Of a stretch of DNA of 64,000 nucleotides, positions 20,436 to 30,760 are shown piece after piece. The DNA is from Bartonella callosciuri. GTDB taxonomy: Bacteria > Pseudomonadota > Alphaproteobacteria > Rhizobiales > Rhizobiaceae. How positions within the stretch are numbered: the first letter of the stretch is position 1; every line of letters begins with the position of its first letter. The translations under genes were made by a program, and so were the position numbers. The stretch spans positions 62,001 through 126,000 of the forward strand of contig NZ_JACHIM010000001.1 of assembly GCF_014203215.1 (NCBI RefSeq), in the 5' to 3' direction. The notes under the pieces are model-generated. The model had not been told where the DNA came from, made no database searches, and saw nothing but the letters and a program-made list of their open reading frames with translations.

Positions 20436-21686
20436 TTATGCAGGTTTATTATGCTGTATAAAAAGACGTCCATGCTCAGCCCATAAGACAAGAAGTATAG
20501 CAATGAGACTAAGAAAGAAAAATCCTGCTGAATTAGGAATTGTTGTTTCATTAAATTGTTGGGCAATAAAAAAACTAAGGGCTGTAGCAATAGATGTTTG
20601 GAGAAAACCAGATACTGAAGATGCTGTTCCGGCAATTTCTCCTACGGATTCGAGAGCAATTGTATTAAAATTAGCCATCATGCCACCACATGTAAACATT
20701 AGTATACAGTATAGAATCATATAAAGAGGGAAAGAAATCGAACCACCTGTCGAGATTGATCCAATAAACCAGATGCATGAAGTAGCACAAAAGAGCAAAA
20801 GCATGCTGTGAGCAATACGTCGCATCCCAAGGCGTCCGACAAGCTGAGAATTAAAGAAAGATGATACAACTTGAAATGCGGCTCCGATTGCAAAAGCAAC
20901 AGGAAACCAAAACCCTAGACGATAGATTCCTTCATAGGTTTGCTGTGATGTATTAATGGCAGTAAAAATGCAGCCTAAAACAATAGAGGAGGCTAGTGTA
21001 TAACAGAGTGTTATACGGTTGGTTATGACAATCCATAAATTATGTTTGATTGAAGAAAAAGAAAGAGAACGTTGCGTATAAAGCGTTTCAGGCAATCGTA
21101 GTTGAATCCAAATCATCAATCCAAAACCAATAATTGCCATAAATACAAAAATAAATTGCCAGTGTCCGAGAAGTAAAATACTCTGTCCCGTCGCTGGGCC
21201 AATCATCGGTGCAATAAGAAAAATCATCATAACAATAGACATAACTTCTGCCATTTTTCGACCGTTATAGACATCACGTACAATAGAAACTGTGAGTACG
21301 CGCATAGCGGCACCTCCTATACCTTGTAAGATACGTAAAATAAGTAATAAAGAAAAATTGGATACAAAGGCACAAATAATCGCTGGAAATGAATAAAAAG
21401 CAAGACCAATGAGAATAATTTTACGTCGTCCGTAACGATCACTTATTGGACCAAAAAATATTTGTGTGATTCCATAACTAATAAGATAACTAGAAATGAT
21501 ATAATGCTGATCATTCTTATTGATAGCACGTAAGCTATTCAAAATGTCAGGCATCGCCGGTAGCATAATATCAATGGCTATGGAATTGATAGCCATAAGC
21601 GCACCCATGAGAATGACAAACTCTTTATAACCAATTTTTTCTCTAATCGTGTTACTATGCGTTTGTTCGTCGATTGAATATAACAT
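20436..21686 (-). CDS. MFS drug-resistance transporter, Bcr/CflA type
   Basis: Twelve-helix proton-driven exporter of the DHA1 family in the inner membrane. The loop 2-3 motif A is GPISDRYGRRKIILIG and the first helix contains SIAIDIMLPAMPDI, both typical of Bcr/CflA proteins. A start at 21686 (MLYSIDEQ) is strongly preferred, because AAGGAGGAGG lies just upstream of it; a further in-frame ATG at 21725 has no such site. This gives 416 residues. Export of bicyclomycin or other drugs is inferred from family only. It has no obvious operon partner; grxD lies upstream on the same strand. Confidence 0.88.
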   Translation of the reverse strand: MLYSIDEQTHSNTIREKIGYKEFVILMGALMAINSIAIDIMLPAMPDILNSLRAINKNDQHYIISSYLISYGITQIFFGPISDRYGRRKIILIGLAFYSFPAIICAFVSNFSLLLILRILQGIGGAAMRVLTVSIVRDVYNGRKMAEVMSIVMMIFLIAPMIGPATGQSILLLGHWQFIFVFMAIIGFGLMIWIQLRLPETLYTQRSLSFSSIKHNLWIVITNRITLCYTLASSIVLGCIFTAINTSQQTYEGIYRLGFWFPVAFAIGAAFQVVSSFFNSQLVGRLGMRRIAHSMLLLFCATSCIWFIGSISTGGSISFPLYMILYCILMFTCGGMMANFNTIALESVGEIAGTASSVSGFLQTSIATALSFFIAQQFNETTIPNSAGFFFLSLIAILLVLWAEHGRLFIQHNKPA

Positions 21687-21759
21687 ACAGCCCTCCTCCT
21701 TAAAGTAAAAATTTCGACTGAACACAGCTCTCTAAAGTTCTGAAGAAAATAAAGAGGTT

Positions 21760-22092
21760 CTATAATTTACTGCAGAGAATGTTTTTTTCCTTTAACAGTT
21801 CTTGTAGTTCATTATTTTGAAACATCTCTTTTACAATATCACAGCCACCAATAAACTCACCTTTGATATAGAGTTGCGGAATTGTTGGCCAATTTGAATA
21901 GTCTTTAATTCCTTGACGCAATTCATTAGAAGTTAGGATATTAATTCCTTTATAATTTAATCCTAAATAGTTAAGGATTTGAACAACCTGTCCTGAAAAT
22001 CCACATTGTGGAGCTTCGGGTATTCCTTTCATGAATAAAACGATATCATTTTTTTTAATTTCGTTTTCAATAAAATCATGAATAGCGGTCAT
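21760..22092 (-). CDS. grxD: Monothiol glutaredoxin, Grx4/GrxD type
   Basis: Class II monothiol glutaredoxin that carries [2Fe-2S] clusters with glutathione and typically pairs with BolA. The CGFS active site is at residues 30-33 ([13 protein letters not shown]). The [16 protein letters not shown] stretch appears as [19 protein letters not shown]. Length of 110 residues is standard. The bolA-like gene lies directly upstream on the same strand, the usual genetic and physical partner. The final residues, KNILCSKL, add an extra cysteine near the C-terminus. Confidence 0.95.
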   Translation of the reverse strand: MTAIHDFIENEIKKNDIVLFMKGIPEAPQCGFSGQVVQILNYLGLNYKGINILTSNELRQGIKDYSNWPTIPQLYIKGEFIGGCDIVKEMFQNNELQELLKEKNILCSKL

Positions 22093-22190
22093 TTTTATTC
22101 CTCGATATTAAAGAGTTTGCAAGTATGTGTTTACACGTACGCTATTTTCTAATCGTATTGGATGAATGAATGCAAGAAGAAATTTTAAAA

Positions 22191-22424
22191 CTATTTTGGA
22201 ATATTCGTTTGCAACATTAATGCATGAAGGTCGTTTCCCATATTGCCTTTAAGAGCATCATAGACCATTTTATGTTGTTGGATACGGCTTTTACCGCGAA
22301 AACTTTCAGAAGTAACTTCTGCAGCGTAATGCTCGCCATCGCCAGCAAGATCACGAATTTTCACGGTTGCATTGGGAATCCCTTTGCGAATAAGCGTTTT
22401 AATTGCGTGGGCACTCATTGCCAT
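22191..22424 (-). CDS. BolA-family protein
   Basis: Small partner of monothiol glutaredoxins in iron-sulfur trafficking. The start at 22424 (MAMSAHAIKTLIRKGIPNA) gives 77 residues, the usual size for this rhizobial BolA subgroup; an ATG 16 codons upstream would add an unrelated N-terminal tail. Features include AEVTSESFRGKSRIQQHKMVYDAL, split by me only for description, in which the conserved HKMVYxAL helix and the conserved histidine are visible. It lies between purL and grxD on the same strand, the common Rhizobiales order purL-bolA-grxD. Confidence 0.93.
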   Translation of the reverse strand: MAMSAHAIKTLIRKGIPNATVKIRDLAGDGEHYAAEVTSESFRGKSRIQQHKMVYDALKGNMGNDLHALMLQTNIPK

Positions 22425-22489
22425 GATTATCTTTCTTTCTTTATTTATTTTTCCAAGATTAGCACAAATCAAGAGAAACGAATAACGCT

Positions 22490-24700
22490 TTATTCCTCAC
22501 CCATAAATTGTGGAAACCAGCTTTCATAGGCTTGTATGAGTTTGTCGAGTGAAAGTGTTAGTATCCCATCTATATCGAGCGAGTTGCCTTCAACAATACC
22601 AAGTTCTGTTAAAGAAATCGCGTTTAGTTGTGCAAGTTCTTTAAGATTGTTGAGGGCATGAGGTTTTACGGCTAAGAGATAACGCGCTTGGTCTTCTCCA
22701 AAAAGCTCTGCATGGTGTGGTAATGTATTGCTTAATTTGGCTTTAATTCCTCTCTTTGCTTTAATGACCATTTCAGCAAGTGCAATGGCTAATCCTCCGT
22801 CAGAAAGATCATGAGCAGCATGAATAAAACCATGATGAATGACATTTCGAACAAATTCTCCATGCTTTTTTTCAAGTTGCAAATCCACGTGGGGGGGGGC
22901 ACCTGCACTAATATTCAAAATGTTACGTGCATAGATTGATTGCCCTAAATGTGAACCGTGAGCTCCAATCAAAACAATCCTATCTCCATTTTGCATCCCA
23001 CTGATTGTTACCATTTTAGACCAATCGTTGAGAAGACCGACACCAGCGATTGTGGGGGTAGGGAGAATTGCTTCTCCGTTTGTTTCATTATAAAGAGAGA
23101 CATTACCTGAAACGATAGGGAAGTCGAGGGCTCTACAAGCTTCACCTATGCCTTTAATGGCGGACACGAATTGTCCCATAATTTCAGGTTTTTCTGGATT
23201 ACCAAAATTGAGATTATCTGTAGCTGCTAGCGGCATTGCGCCTGTCGTGCTGATATTTCGCCAACATTCTGCAACGGCTTGTTTTCCTCCTTCATAAGGA
23301 TCAGCTCCACAATAGCGAGGTGTCACATCGGAAGAAAAGGAAAGGGCACGTTTATCATTATTGCTTACACGGATGACTCCTGCATCACCTCCTGGACCAA
23401 CAAGGGTATTTCCTTGGATAAGTGTATCATATTGTTCATAAACCCATCGCCGTGAACTATGCTCAGCAGAACGCAATAATGTAAGGAGTGCCTCACCAAG
23501 ATTTTCGACCCTCTCAACCTCTTCTATTTTAAGAACAGGTTTTTGGGGAGGTTCACTCCAAGGACGATCATAAACAGGCGCTTCATTACCGAGTTCTTTG
23601 ATGGGCAGATTGACGACTTCTTCTCCTTGATGGAACACACGGAAACGTAAATCATCGGTTGTTTCGCCGATAATGGAAAAATGAAGCCCCCATTTATGAA
23701 AAATTGCTGCTGCTTGTTTTTCCAGCTCTGGTTTAAGTATCATAAGCATGCGCTCTTGACTTTCAGAAAGCATCATTTCATAGGCTGTCATGTTTTCTTC
23801 ACGAACGGGAACTTGATCAAGATTAAGCTTTATTCCCAAATCTCCTTTTGCACCCATTTCGACGGCGGAAGATGTTAAACCTGCAGCCCCCATATCTTGA
23901 ATAGCAACGACAGCTCGTAGCTCCATGAGTTCTAAGCAAGCTTCAAGAAGGCATTTTTCCGTAAAAGGATCACCTACTTGAACGGTAGGGCGTTTTTCAC
24001 TGATTGAATCGTCAAATTCAGCAGAAGCCATTGTTGCTCCACCGACACCATCACGTCCTGTTTTTGCTCCAAGATAAACAACAGGAAGTCCTACTCCGTG
24101 TGCTTTAGAATAAAAAAGAGAGTCTGTCTTTGCAATACCAGCGACAAAAGCGTTAACAAGGATATTGCCATTATAACACTCATCAAAATTTACTTCTCCA
24201 CCAACAGTTGGGACGCCAAAAGAATTACTATAGCCACCAATTCCAGAAACGACACCGGCAACAAGATGGCGTGTTCGAGGATGGTCAGGAGATCCAAATC
24301 GCAATGCATTCATGGCTGCAACAGGACGAGCACCCATTGTAAAGATATCACGCAAAATACCTCCGACACCTGTTGCCGCACCCTGATAAGGCTCAATGTA
24401 GGAGGGATGATTATGACTTTCCATTTTAAAAACGATACATTGACCTTTACCGATATCAACAACACCGGCATTTTCACCAGGCCCTTGAATGACACATTTT
24501 CCTTCTGTTGGGAGAGTTTTTAGCCACTTTTTTGATGATTTATAAGAACAATGTTCGTTCCACATTGCAGAAAAAATTCCTAGCTCAGTAAATGTCGGTT
24601 CTCTCCCAATTAAGGTTAAGATATGTTGATATTCATCATTTTTTAGGCCATGTTGTGTAATTAATTCTGGTGTAATGGCGACATTATTGCAAGGCTTCAT
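22490..24700 (-). CDS. purL: Phosphoribosylformylglycinamidine synthase subunit PurL
   Basis: ATP-dependent synthetase subunit of the fourth step of purine synthesis, working with PurS and PurQ, both encoded just upstream. It is the small, 736-residue form of PurL. Motifs include [15 protein letters not shown] at the N-terminus, the glycine-rich [12 protein letters not shown], and [10 protein letters not shown] with the catalytic histidine. Two AIR-synthase-like halves are present. A gap of about 300 bases separates it from purQ, larger than expected within the operon. Confidence 0.97.
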   Translation of the reverse strand: MKPCNNVAITPELITQHGLKNDEYQHILTLIGREPTFTELGIFSAMWNEHCSYKSSKKWLKTLPTEGKCVIQGPGENAGVVDIGKGQCIVFKMESHNHPSYIEPYQGAATGVGGILRDIFTMGARPVAAMNALRFGSPDHPRTRHLVAGVVSGIGGYSNSFGVPTVGGEVNFDECYNGNILVNAFVAGIAKTDSLFYSKAHGVGLPVVYLGAKTGRDGVGGATMASAEFDDSISEKRPTVQVGDPFTEKCLLEACLELMELRAVVAIQDMGAAGLTSSAVEMGAKGDLGIKLNLDQVPVREENMTAYEMMLSESQERMLMILKPELEKQAAAIFHKWGLHFSIIGETTDDLRFRVFHQGEEVVNLPIKELGNEAPVYDRPWSEPPQKPVLKIEEVERVENLGEALLTLLRSAEHSSRRWVYEQYDTLIQGNTLVGPGGDAGVIRVSNNDKRALSFSSDVTPRYCGADPYEGGKQAVAECWRNISTTGAMPLAATDNLNFGNPEKPEIMGQFVSAIKGIGEACRALDFPIVSGNVSLYNETNGEAILPTPTIAGVGLLNDWSKMVTISGMQNGDRIVLIGAHGSHLGQSIYARNILNISAGAPPHVDLQLEKKHGEFVRNVIHHGFIHAAHDLSDGGLAIALAEMVIKAKRGIKAKLSNTLPHHAELFGEDQARYLLAVKPHALNNLKELAQLNAISLTELGIVEGNSLDIDGILTLSLDKLIQAYESWFPQFMGEE

Positions 24701-25002
24701 AAGTACTTTATCCGTAAAATTAATCGAGATTTAGCATTTTTATTGTTTTAAATCTAGCAGCTTAGATCATAAGTACTGCATTGTTTGATAACGCAGCACT
24801 TCATAAACTATCAACTATCACATGAAATCTAGCTATTTGCCTAGTAAATTCAAAAACCAGAGATGGTTTTTGAATAAATCTTTTTTTGTTTAGAGAAATA
24901 ATACCCATTATACCCTTAAAGTGTTTAAATTTACTGCGTGAAGGATGATGCAGATTTTTGACTTTATTAAAACAGTTAGACAACACAATCCCTTCTTTGT
25001 TA
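24701..25002. other. Spacer between purQ and purL
   Basis: Roughly 300 AT-rich bases inside an otherwise compact purine cluster. A 61-codon open frame on the reverse strand at 24801-24986 has no ribosome binding site and no family resemblance. purL may therefore have its own promoter here. Nothing else is visible. Confidence 0.4.
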
Positions 25003-25677
25003 TCAACTATTCATCAATTCTAGAGTACTTTGGAAAAGTAAACGACCATCGGTACCGCCATGTGCTGGTTCAATGAAATTTTCAGGATGAGGCATCATAC
25101 CAAGAACATTACCAGCTTTATTGATGATACCAGCAATATCATTTATCGAACCATTAGGGTTTGTATTTTCTGCGTAGCGAAAAACAATTTGCTCATTATC
25201 TTCCATTTGTTTTAATGTTTCATTATCAACAAAGTAATTTCCATCGTGATGTGCAACAGGGCAATGAATAATTTGTCCTTTAGAATAATACCGAGAAAAT
25301 TTTGTGTTGGCGTTCGTCACTTCAAGTTTTATTTCACGACAAACAAATTTTAATGAAGTGTTACGCATTAAAGTACCGGGTAACAAACCAGTTTCCAACA
25401 AAATTTGAAATCCATTGCATATGCCCATTACTGTAACACCTTTTTGTGCTTTCTCACGAACGGCTTGTAAGACAGGTGTTCGTGCGCCAATCGCACCACA
25501 TCTTAAGTAGTCACCATAAGAAAAACCACCAGGAATGACAATAACATCTATATCATTTGGGATTGTCGTTTCTGTTTGCCAAATTTTAATTGGTTCAACT
25601 CCTGTTATGTGATGTAGTGCTGCAACCATATCTCGATCGCGATTTAGTCCGGGTAATTGAATGATGGCAGTTTTCAT
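25003..25677 (-). CDS. purQ: Phosphoribosylformylglycinamidine synthase subunit PurQ
   Basis: Class I glutamine amidotransferase that supplies ammonia to PurL. The nucleophile cysteine lies in [13 protein letters not shown] near residue 88, after the [15 protein letters not shown] loop. The catalytic His-Glu pair is in [15 protein letters not shown]. Length of 224 residues is normal. It begins 11 bases after purS, so the two are an operon, preceded by purC. Confidence 0.96.
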   Translation of the reverse strand: MKTAIIQLPGLNRDRDMVAALHHITGVEPIKIWQTETTIPNDIDVIVIPGGFSYGDYLRCGAIGARTPVLQAVREKAQKGVTVMGICNGFQILLETGLLPGTLMRNTSLKFVCREIKLEVTNANTKFSRYYSKGQIIHCPVAHHDGNYFVDNETLKQMEDNEQIVFRYAENTNPNGSINDIAGIINKAGNVLGMMPHPENFIEPAHGGTDGRLLFQSTLELMNS

Positions 25678-25688
25678 GGAAGTTCCAC

Positions 25689-25928
25689 TTAAAGAAGTTC
25701 TATTGTGTAATCTTCAATCACAGTATTTGCGAGTAATTCTTCGCACATTTTTCCAAGTTTCTCCTTTGCGTTTTCAGCAGACGGATCATCGAGCACAATA
25801 TCAAAAACTTTTCCTTGGCGAATGGAGTGAATGCCTTTGAAAGCTAAACTCTTTAAAGCACCAACAATTGCTTCTCCTTGTGGGTCAAGAACGCTGTTTT
25901 TTAAAGTAACTGTAACGCGTGCTTTCAT
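25689..25928 (-). CDS. purS: Phosphoribosylformylglycinamidine synthase subunit PurS
   Basis: Small structural subunit that joins PurQ to PurL in the split form of FGAM synthase. The sequence begins [20 protein letters not shown], the diagnostic family start, and the next stretch reads [20 protein letters not shown]. Length of 79 residues is standard. It sits between purC (90 bases upstream) and purQ (11 bases downstream). Its presence explains why PurL here is the short form. Confidence 0.96.
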   Translation of the reverse strand: MKARVTVTLKNSVLDPQGEAIVGALKSLAFKGIHSIRQGKVFDIVLDDPSAENAKEKLGKMCEELLANTVIEDYTIELL

Positions 25929-26018
25929 TTTTTCTTTCCTGTTAATAGAATCCCTCTTCTTTGAAGAGGTGTACTCACTAATATAAAGGAAGGTGATATA
26001 ATGTCACCTAGTTCGTTT

Positions 26019-26783
26019 TTATTTTACTAAAACTGGACCACTTGGTCGTGGAGGTTCATTTTCATTGATGATACCAAGACGTTTTGCAACCTCTTGATAA
26101 GCATTAATAAGTCCTCCCATATCGCGTCGAAAACGATCTTTATCCATTTTTTCTCGTGTTTGCATATCCCATAGTCGGGCAGAATCAGGCGAGATTTCAT
26201 CAGCAAGAACGATGCGCATCGTTTCATCTTCCCATAAGCGACCAAACTCCATTTTAAAGTCAATAAGTTGAATATTAACACCTGCAAAAAGCCCAGAAAG
26301 AAAATCATTAATACGAATTGAAAGTTGCATAATATCTTCTATTTCTTGGGGAACAGCCCATCCAAAGGCTGTAATATGTTCTTCAGTCACCATTGGGTCG
26401 TCAAGAGAATCATTTTTATAATAAAACTCAATGATAGACTGGGGAAGGGCAGTTCCTTCTTCTAACCCCAAACGCTTAGAAAGAGAACCAGCGGCAACGT
26501 TACGAACAACAACTTCCAATGGAATAATCTCAACGGCTTTAATGAGTTGTTCGCGCATATTTATACGCTTTATAAAATGTGTTGGGATACCCAAACGGCT
26601 AAGATGGCTGAAAATATGCTCTGAAATACGGTTATTTAAAACCCCTTTCCCGTCGATGATTTCATGCTTTTTTGCGTTAAAGGCAGTTGCATCATCTTTA
26701 AAAAATTGAATATAGGTCCCTGGCTCAGGTCCCTCATATAGAATTTTGGCCTTGCCCTCATAAATACGGTTACGACGATTCAT
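26019..26783 (-). CDS. purC: Phosphoribosylaminoimidazole-succinocarboxamide synthase
   Basis: SAICAR synthetase, joining aspartate to CAIR with ATP. Motifs are the glycine-rich [14 protein letters not shown] near the N-terminus, [17 protein letters not shown] in the middle, and [12 protein letters not shown] followed by [14 protein letters not shown]. The 254-residue length agrees with rhizobial PurC. In many relatives a DUF1476 gene lies next to purC; I could not find one here. The spacer on its 5' side instead carries a broken copy of part of the neighbouring hydrolase gene. Confidence 0.96.
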   Translation of the reverse strand: MNRRNRIYEGKAKILYEGPEPGTYIQFFKDDATAFNAKKHEIIDGKGVLNNRISEHIFSHLSRLGIPTHFIKRINMREQLIKAVEIIPLEVVVRNVAAGSLSKRLGLEEGTALPQSIIEFYYKNDSLDDPMVTEEHITAFGWAVPQEIEDIMQLSIRINDFLSGLFAGVNIQLIDFKMEFGRLWEDETMRIVLADEISPDSARLWDMQTREKMDKDRFRRDMGGLINAYQEVAKRLGIINENEPPRPSGPVLVK

Positions 26784-27154
26784 TATGATTCTCTATTAAT
26801 TTGAGAGGTTTTAAATAATATTGATGAATAATACTATCCTAATTGGTAAAAATTCTCAATGACTGGTATAAAACTTCTTATGATTTTTAGCATTGTGGTT
26901 TTGCAAAGGGAGGGAATGGAGGTAGAGTGAAGAAGAATATCCTTATTGGAGCAAATTTTTGCAAGAAAATGCAAGAGAACCATTCGCCCTTCAAACTAAG
27001 GTCTATACCCAGACTCTACATTGGTATGGTCAGACATTCTCAATGTTAGGAACAAAGTACTTGCCAGTCATTGACAAAATTCCCCGCTACTGAGCATTTG
27101 ACAAAATTCCCTATTGCGGTTGGATAATAAAGTGAGGAAATTATCTCCCTCAAA
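26784..27154. other. Spacer between hydrolase gene and purC
   Basis: About 370 bases that include the truncated duplicate described separately at about 26953-27110. The remaining 170 bases next to purC are AT-rich with an AAAGGGAGGG purine run near 26908 but no reading frame that I can support. It should hold the promoter of the purC-purS-purQ operon. Confidence 0.45.
26953..27110 (-). pseudogene. Degenerate tandem copy of the 3' end of the RBBP9-like hydrolase gene
   Basis: This stretch is clearly related to the last 150 or so bases of the adjacent hydrolase gene (27155-27310). Shared blocks include TTTTTGCAAGAAAATG, GAGAACCATT, CCCAGACTCT and CCGCTACTGAG in the same order. Small insertions and deletions shift the frame, and there is no upstream part of the gene, so it cannot encode a product. 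It reads on the same strand as the intact gene and lies immediately downstream of it. I infer a tandem duplication of the gene end followed by decay. Confidence 0.75.
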
Positions 27155-27703
27155 TTAAATTTTTGCAAGAAAATGTGAGAGAACCATTAGACCTTCAGGC
27201 CAAGGTCCATGCCCAGACTCTGCATTAATGTGTCCAGATTGCCCTGCATCAACAAAGAGTGCTCCCCAAGCATTGGCAAGATTTTCCGCTACTGAGAAGT
27301 GACAAAACGCATCGTTTCGGCTAGCTATGACGACAGAAGGGAAAGATAGTTTTTTACAGTGATAAGGACCAAATGTCATTAAATGTTTGGGGCGTATTTT
27401 TTCATTGGTTACATCTGGAGGCGCAACAAAAAAAGCGCCACAAACTTTTTCTGCGTTTTGGAGCGTTGCATGAATAGCTGTGGGGACTCCTAATGAGTGG
27501 GCAATAATCACAATGGGTTTTTGAGCCTGTGCAATGGCGGCTTTAACTTTATCAACCCATTCTTCAAAAACAGGCTTTGACCAATGGGTTTGTTGAACGC
27601 GGCGGGCTGTAGACAATTTTTTTTCCCATCTTGTTTGCCAATGGTCAGGACCAGATCCTTTATAGCCAGGAACAATAAGAATATCGAGTTGATTTGCTTT
27701 CAT
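27155..27703 (-). CDS. RBBP9/YdeN-family serine hydrolase
   Basis: Small cytosolic alpha/beta hydrolase of 182 residues. The start LDILIVPGYKGSGPDHWQTRWE is typical for the family. The nucleophile elbow is IAHSLGVP, the acid lies in VIASRNDAFC and the histidine in GQSGHINAESG, followed by the signature HGPWPEG. The natural substrate is unknown; family members hydrolyse small esters in assays. It lies between purB and the purC cluster on the same strand, 64 bases after purB's upstream neighbour region, without an obvious functional link to purine synthesis. Confidence 0.88.
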   Translation of the reverse strand: MKANQLDILIVPGYKGSGPDHWQTRWEKKLSTARRVQQTHWSKPVFEEWVDKVKAAIAQAQKPIVIIAHSLGVPTAIHATLQNAEKVCGAFFVAPPDVTNEKIRPKHLMTFGPYHCKKLSFPSVVIASRNDAFCHFSVAENLANAWGALFVDAGQSGHINAESGHGPWPEGLMVLSHFLAKI

Positions 27704-27767
27704 GAATTATTTCTTTCATTACAACAAGTTTTGCGTCAGAAGTAGAGGACAATATCTCTGCCTCTTT

Positions 27768-29075
27768 TTATCTCTTCCCAAAAACGCGTTTAAAAATCGT
27801 GTTGACATGTTTGGTGTGGTAAGAGAGATCAAATTTTTCGCGAAGTTCTGCTTCACTTAAGACTTTTGTAACATCTTTGTCGTTGAGCAATTCTTCTAAA
27901 AAATCCTTTCCTTGTTCCCAGACCTTCATCGCATTTCGTTGTACAATCCGATAAGAATCTTCACGACTCATTCCGGCTTGTGTAAGTGCTAAAAGTACGC
28001 GTTGCGAATGAACAAGCCCGCGAAATTTATTGAGATTTTTTTGCATATTTTCTGGATAGACAATTAAATTTTCAATAACGGATGTGAGTCGAGCAAGGGC
28101 AAAATCAAGTGTGATGGTTGCATCAGGACCAATAAAGCGCTCAACAGATGAATGAGAAATATCACGTTCATGCCAAAGTGCAACATTTTCCATGGCAGGT
28201 ATTGCAAAGGCACGCACCATACGCGCTAATCCCGTTAAATTTTCTGTTAAAACTGGATTACGTTTATGAGGCATAGCGGATGAACCTTTTTGCCCAGGTG
28301 AGAAATATTCTTCTGCTTCAAGAACTTCTGTTCGTTGTAGATGGCGTATTTCTACGGCTAATCTTTCAATAGATGAGGCAATAACCCCAAGTGTTGCAAA
28401 AAACATAGCATGACGATCACGTGGTATAACTTGGGTGGAAACGGGTTCGGCACGCATACCCAATGCTTTTGCTACATATTCTTCAACGCGTGGGTCAATG
28501 TTTGCAAAAGTTCCTACGGCTCCTGAAATAGCGCAAGTAGAAATTTCTTCACGTGCTGCAAGAAGGCGTTGGCGACAACGGGAAAATTCAGCATAGGCAA
28601 GAGCAAACTTGACTCCAAATGTTGTTGGTTCAGCATGAATGCCATGACTGCGTCCAATCGTGATAGTTTCTTTATGTTCAAAAGCACGTTTTTGTAATGC
28701 TTTAAGAAGTTGGTCTATGTCTTTTAGCAAAATATCACTGGCGCGCATCAATTGAATATTAAATGTTGTGTCTAGAACATCTGATGATGTCATACCTTGA
28801 TGGACAAAGCGTGCTTCTGGTCCAATAAATTCACCTAAGTGGGTTAGAAATGCGATAACATCATGTTTGGTGATTGCCTCAATTTCATGAATGCGATCGA
28901 CATCAAATTTGGCTGATTTTCCTTTTTCCCAAATGATTTTTGCTGCTTCTTTTGGAATAATTCCCAGTTCAGCTAGGGCATCACAGGCATATGCTTCAAT
29001 TTCAAACCAAATACGGTATTTCGTTTTTGCTGACCAAATTGTTACCATTTCAGGGCGGGAATAACGTTCTATCAT
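27768..29075 (-). CDS. purB: Adenylosuccinate lyase
   Basis: Releases fumarate from SAICAR and from adenylosuccinate, serving two steps of purine synthesis. The fumarase/aspartase-superfamily signature GSSAMPHKRNP contains the flexible catalytic loop. The general acid-base region is seen as TIGRSHGIHAEPTTFG, and TSSDVLDTT lies in the first domain. Length of 435 residues is normal. It follows rpe by nine bases, so these two are probably co-transcribed. This makes purB part of a broad but not fully contiguous reverse-strand purine region. Confidence 0.97.
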   Translation of the reverse strand: MIERYSRPEMVTIWSAKTKYRIWFEIEAYACDALAELGIIPKEAAKIIWEKGKSAKFDVDRIHEIEAITKHDVIAFLTHLGEFIGPEARFVHQGMTSSDVLDTTFNIQLMRASDILLKDIDQLLKALQKRAFEHKETITIGRSHGIHAEPTTFGVKFALAYAEFSRCRQRLLAAREEISTCAISGAVGTFANIDPRVEEYVAKALGMRAEPVSTQVIPRDRHAMFFATLGVIASSIERLAVEIRHLQRTEVLEAEEYFSPGQKGSSAMPHKRNPVLTENLTGLARMVRAFAIPAMENVALWHERDISHSSVERFIGPDATITLDFALARLTSVIENLIVYPENMQKNLNKFRGLVHSQRVLLALTQAGMSREDSYRIVQRNAMKVWEQGKDFLEELLNDKDVTKVLSEAELREKFDLSYHTKHVNTIFKRVFGKR

Positions 29076-29084
29076 GATTTTTCC

Positions 29085-29759
29085 TTATTGTGAGAGAATT
29101 GCAGCTTGGCGCAATGCGTTAATGCGTGTTTTGTAAAGTTCTTTGTTTCCATTTTTATAAATTGCAGAACCCGCGACAAAGACATTTGCACCAGCTTTTG
29201 CAGCTATCCCGATTGTATTAACTGTGATACCACCATCAACTTCAAGATCAATAGGTCTGTTGGCAATCATGCTTTTAACACGTTTGATTTTATGTTTCAT
29301 TTCTGGAATGAAACTTTGTCCACCAAAGCCAGGATTAACGGTCATGATCAGAATAAGGTCTAATTGATCAAGTAAATACTCAAGTACATGTTCTGGCGTG
29401 CTCGGATTGATTGCAATTCCTGCCTTTTTTCCCATTGCTTTGATTATTTGTATTGAACGATGAAGATGAGGACTTGCCTCAGCGTGAATGGTTATAATAT
29501 CTGAACCCGCTTTTGCAAAAGCTTCAAGATAAGGATCTGCCGGTGTGATCATCAAATGAACGTCAAATATTGCTTTGGTTAATGGGCGGAGTGCCTTGAC
29601 GATATCAGGGCCAAAAGTGATATTAGGAACGAAATGGCCATCCATGATATCAAGATGGAGCCAATCTGCACCGGCATCAATAACATCTGATACTTCTTGA
29701 CCAAGTTTGGAAAAATCAGAAGCCAAAAGTGAAGGTGAAATGAGGTGAGAATGGGGCAT
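29085..29759 (-). CDS. rpe: Ribulose-phosphate 3-epimerase
   Basis: Interconverts ribulose-5-phosphate and xylulose-5-phosphate in the pentose phosphate pathway. The TIM-barrel metal-binding motifs are present: LHLDIMDGHFVPNITFGP, VHLMI, and MTVNPGFGGQSFI, with LEVDGGI near the C-terminus for the catalytic aspartate. Length is 224 residues. It is upstream of purB by nine bases. Coupling with purine synthesis is plausible, since both depend on ribose-5-phosphate, but this is inference. Confidence 0.97.
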   Translation of the reverse strand: MPHSHLISPSLLASDFSKLGQEVSDVIDAGADWLHLDIMDGHFVPNITFGPDIVKALRPLTKAIFDVHLMITPADPYLEAFAKAGSDIITIHAEASPHLHRSIQIIKAMGKKAGIAINPSTPEHVLEYLLDQLDLILIMTVNPGFGGQSFIPEMKHKIKRVKSMIANRPIDLEVDGGITVNTIGIAAKAGANVFVAGSAIYKNGNKELYKTRINALRQAAILSQ

Positions 29760-29903
29760 AAAATCTCCTTTAGAGACTGTTTCTATTCTGTAGTTCTGTA
29801 TATTAAAATATCTTTTGTGTTATGACGTAAAAGAAAAAATATGTGTGATAAATATTTCGTGGAAAGATCATTTAAAATTTTAAAGCTGTACAAGTGAAAA
29901 AAT

Positions 29904-30437
29904 ATGCCAAATCATACAACATATTTAATGCCTAAACTTCAATATAATAGTCCTGTTTCTTCACAAGAATATCGCGACGCTATGAGTCATTTTGCAGGAG
30001 CTGTACATATTGTGACGACAAATGGAATTCGGGGAAGACGTGGGGTGACAGTTTCAGCGTGTTGTTCTTTATCTGATGATCCCCCAACACTTCTTGTTTG
30101 CCTCATGCGGCATAATCCTAAGAATCAGCTTTTTATGCAGAATGGGAACTTTTGTGTTAATAGTTTGTCAGGAAAACATCGTTCATTGGCAGATATTTTT
30201 TCTAAGCGTGGTGATTTTACACAAAATGAACGTTTTGATAGAGCAGAATGGGGGGCTTTACAAACTGGTGCACCTTATTTGTTGGGTGCATTAGCGTCTT
30301 TTGATTGTCGTTTGATTTGTTGGCATGAACATGCAACCCATTATATTTTGATTGGTGAAGTTGTTGCGATCAATCATAATAAAGAAAAAGACGCTTTGAT
30401 GTATTTAAGTCGTAAATATCACACTTTACCTTTGTAA
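29904..30437 (+). CDS. Flavin reductase-domain protein
   Basis: FMN-binding split-barrel flavin reductase of the DIM6/NtaB class. Diagnostic stretches are SHFAGAVHIVTTNG, GRRGVTVSACCSLSDDPP, LLVCLMRHNPKN and the NFCVNSLSGKH block. Such proteins use NAD(P)H to reduce FMN or FAD for two-component monooxygenases. No partner oxygenase is adjacent, so the partner or independent role is unknown. Length is 177 residues. The ATG at 29904 is the first in frame; its ribosome binding site is weak, and a later start before the conserved core is possible. Confidence 0.88.
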   Translation: MPNHTTYLMPKLQYNSPVSSQEYRDAMSHFAGAVHIVTTNGIRGRRGVTVSACCSLSDDPPTLLVCLMRHNPKNQLFMQNGNFCVNSLSGKHRSLADIFSKRGDFTQNERFDRAEWGALQTGAPYLLGALASFDCRLICWHEHATHYILIGEVVAINHNKEKDALMYLSRKYHTLPL

Positions 30438-30760
30438 GGATTTTTATTTTTGGGCATATTTAAAGCAATTTTTGTTAATAGGTTTGTGGTTTAACTCAAT
30501 CGTTGAGTAAGGTTATTCCACATGACACTGAATATCTATATTTCCTCTTTTATAGGTTTGTAGCAATAATCGGAGACAGAGATATGGAGGAGATCGGGTT
30601 AGTCGTTATGCCAAGAGAAGCACATGCTATAAAAGCAGTTAATTAAACAACGGTGTTAAGTCTATCTGTAGGCAGATATAAAAAAGTATTTTATACTTGT
30701 GTTCATGGATATTGCACAATATATAGACCGCACATACCATATATTGGAGGTTTTTATGGC
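30438..30760. other. Spacer upstream of dksA
   Basis: About 320 bases. A 20-codon frame at 30584-30646 (starting MEEIGLVVMPREAH) follows a GGAGA-like site and could be a leader peptide, but nothing confirms it. Just before dksA, ATGGCATGA places a two-codon frame whose stop overlaps the dksA start codon. I expect the dksA promoter here. Confidence 0.35.

Noticed and set aside
24801..24986. 61-codon open frame between purQ and purL
   Set aside because: No ribosome binding site, no recognisable family and composition like the surrounding spacer.
30653..30760. N-terminal extension of dksA
   Set aside because: No homology to DksA, while the ATG at 30761 has GGAGG upstream and gives the usual 138 residues.
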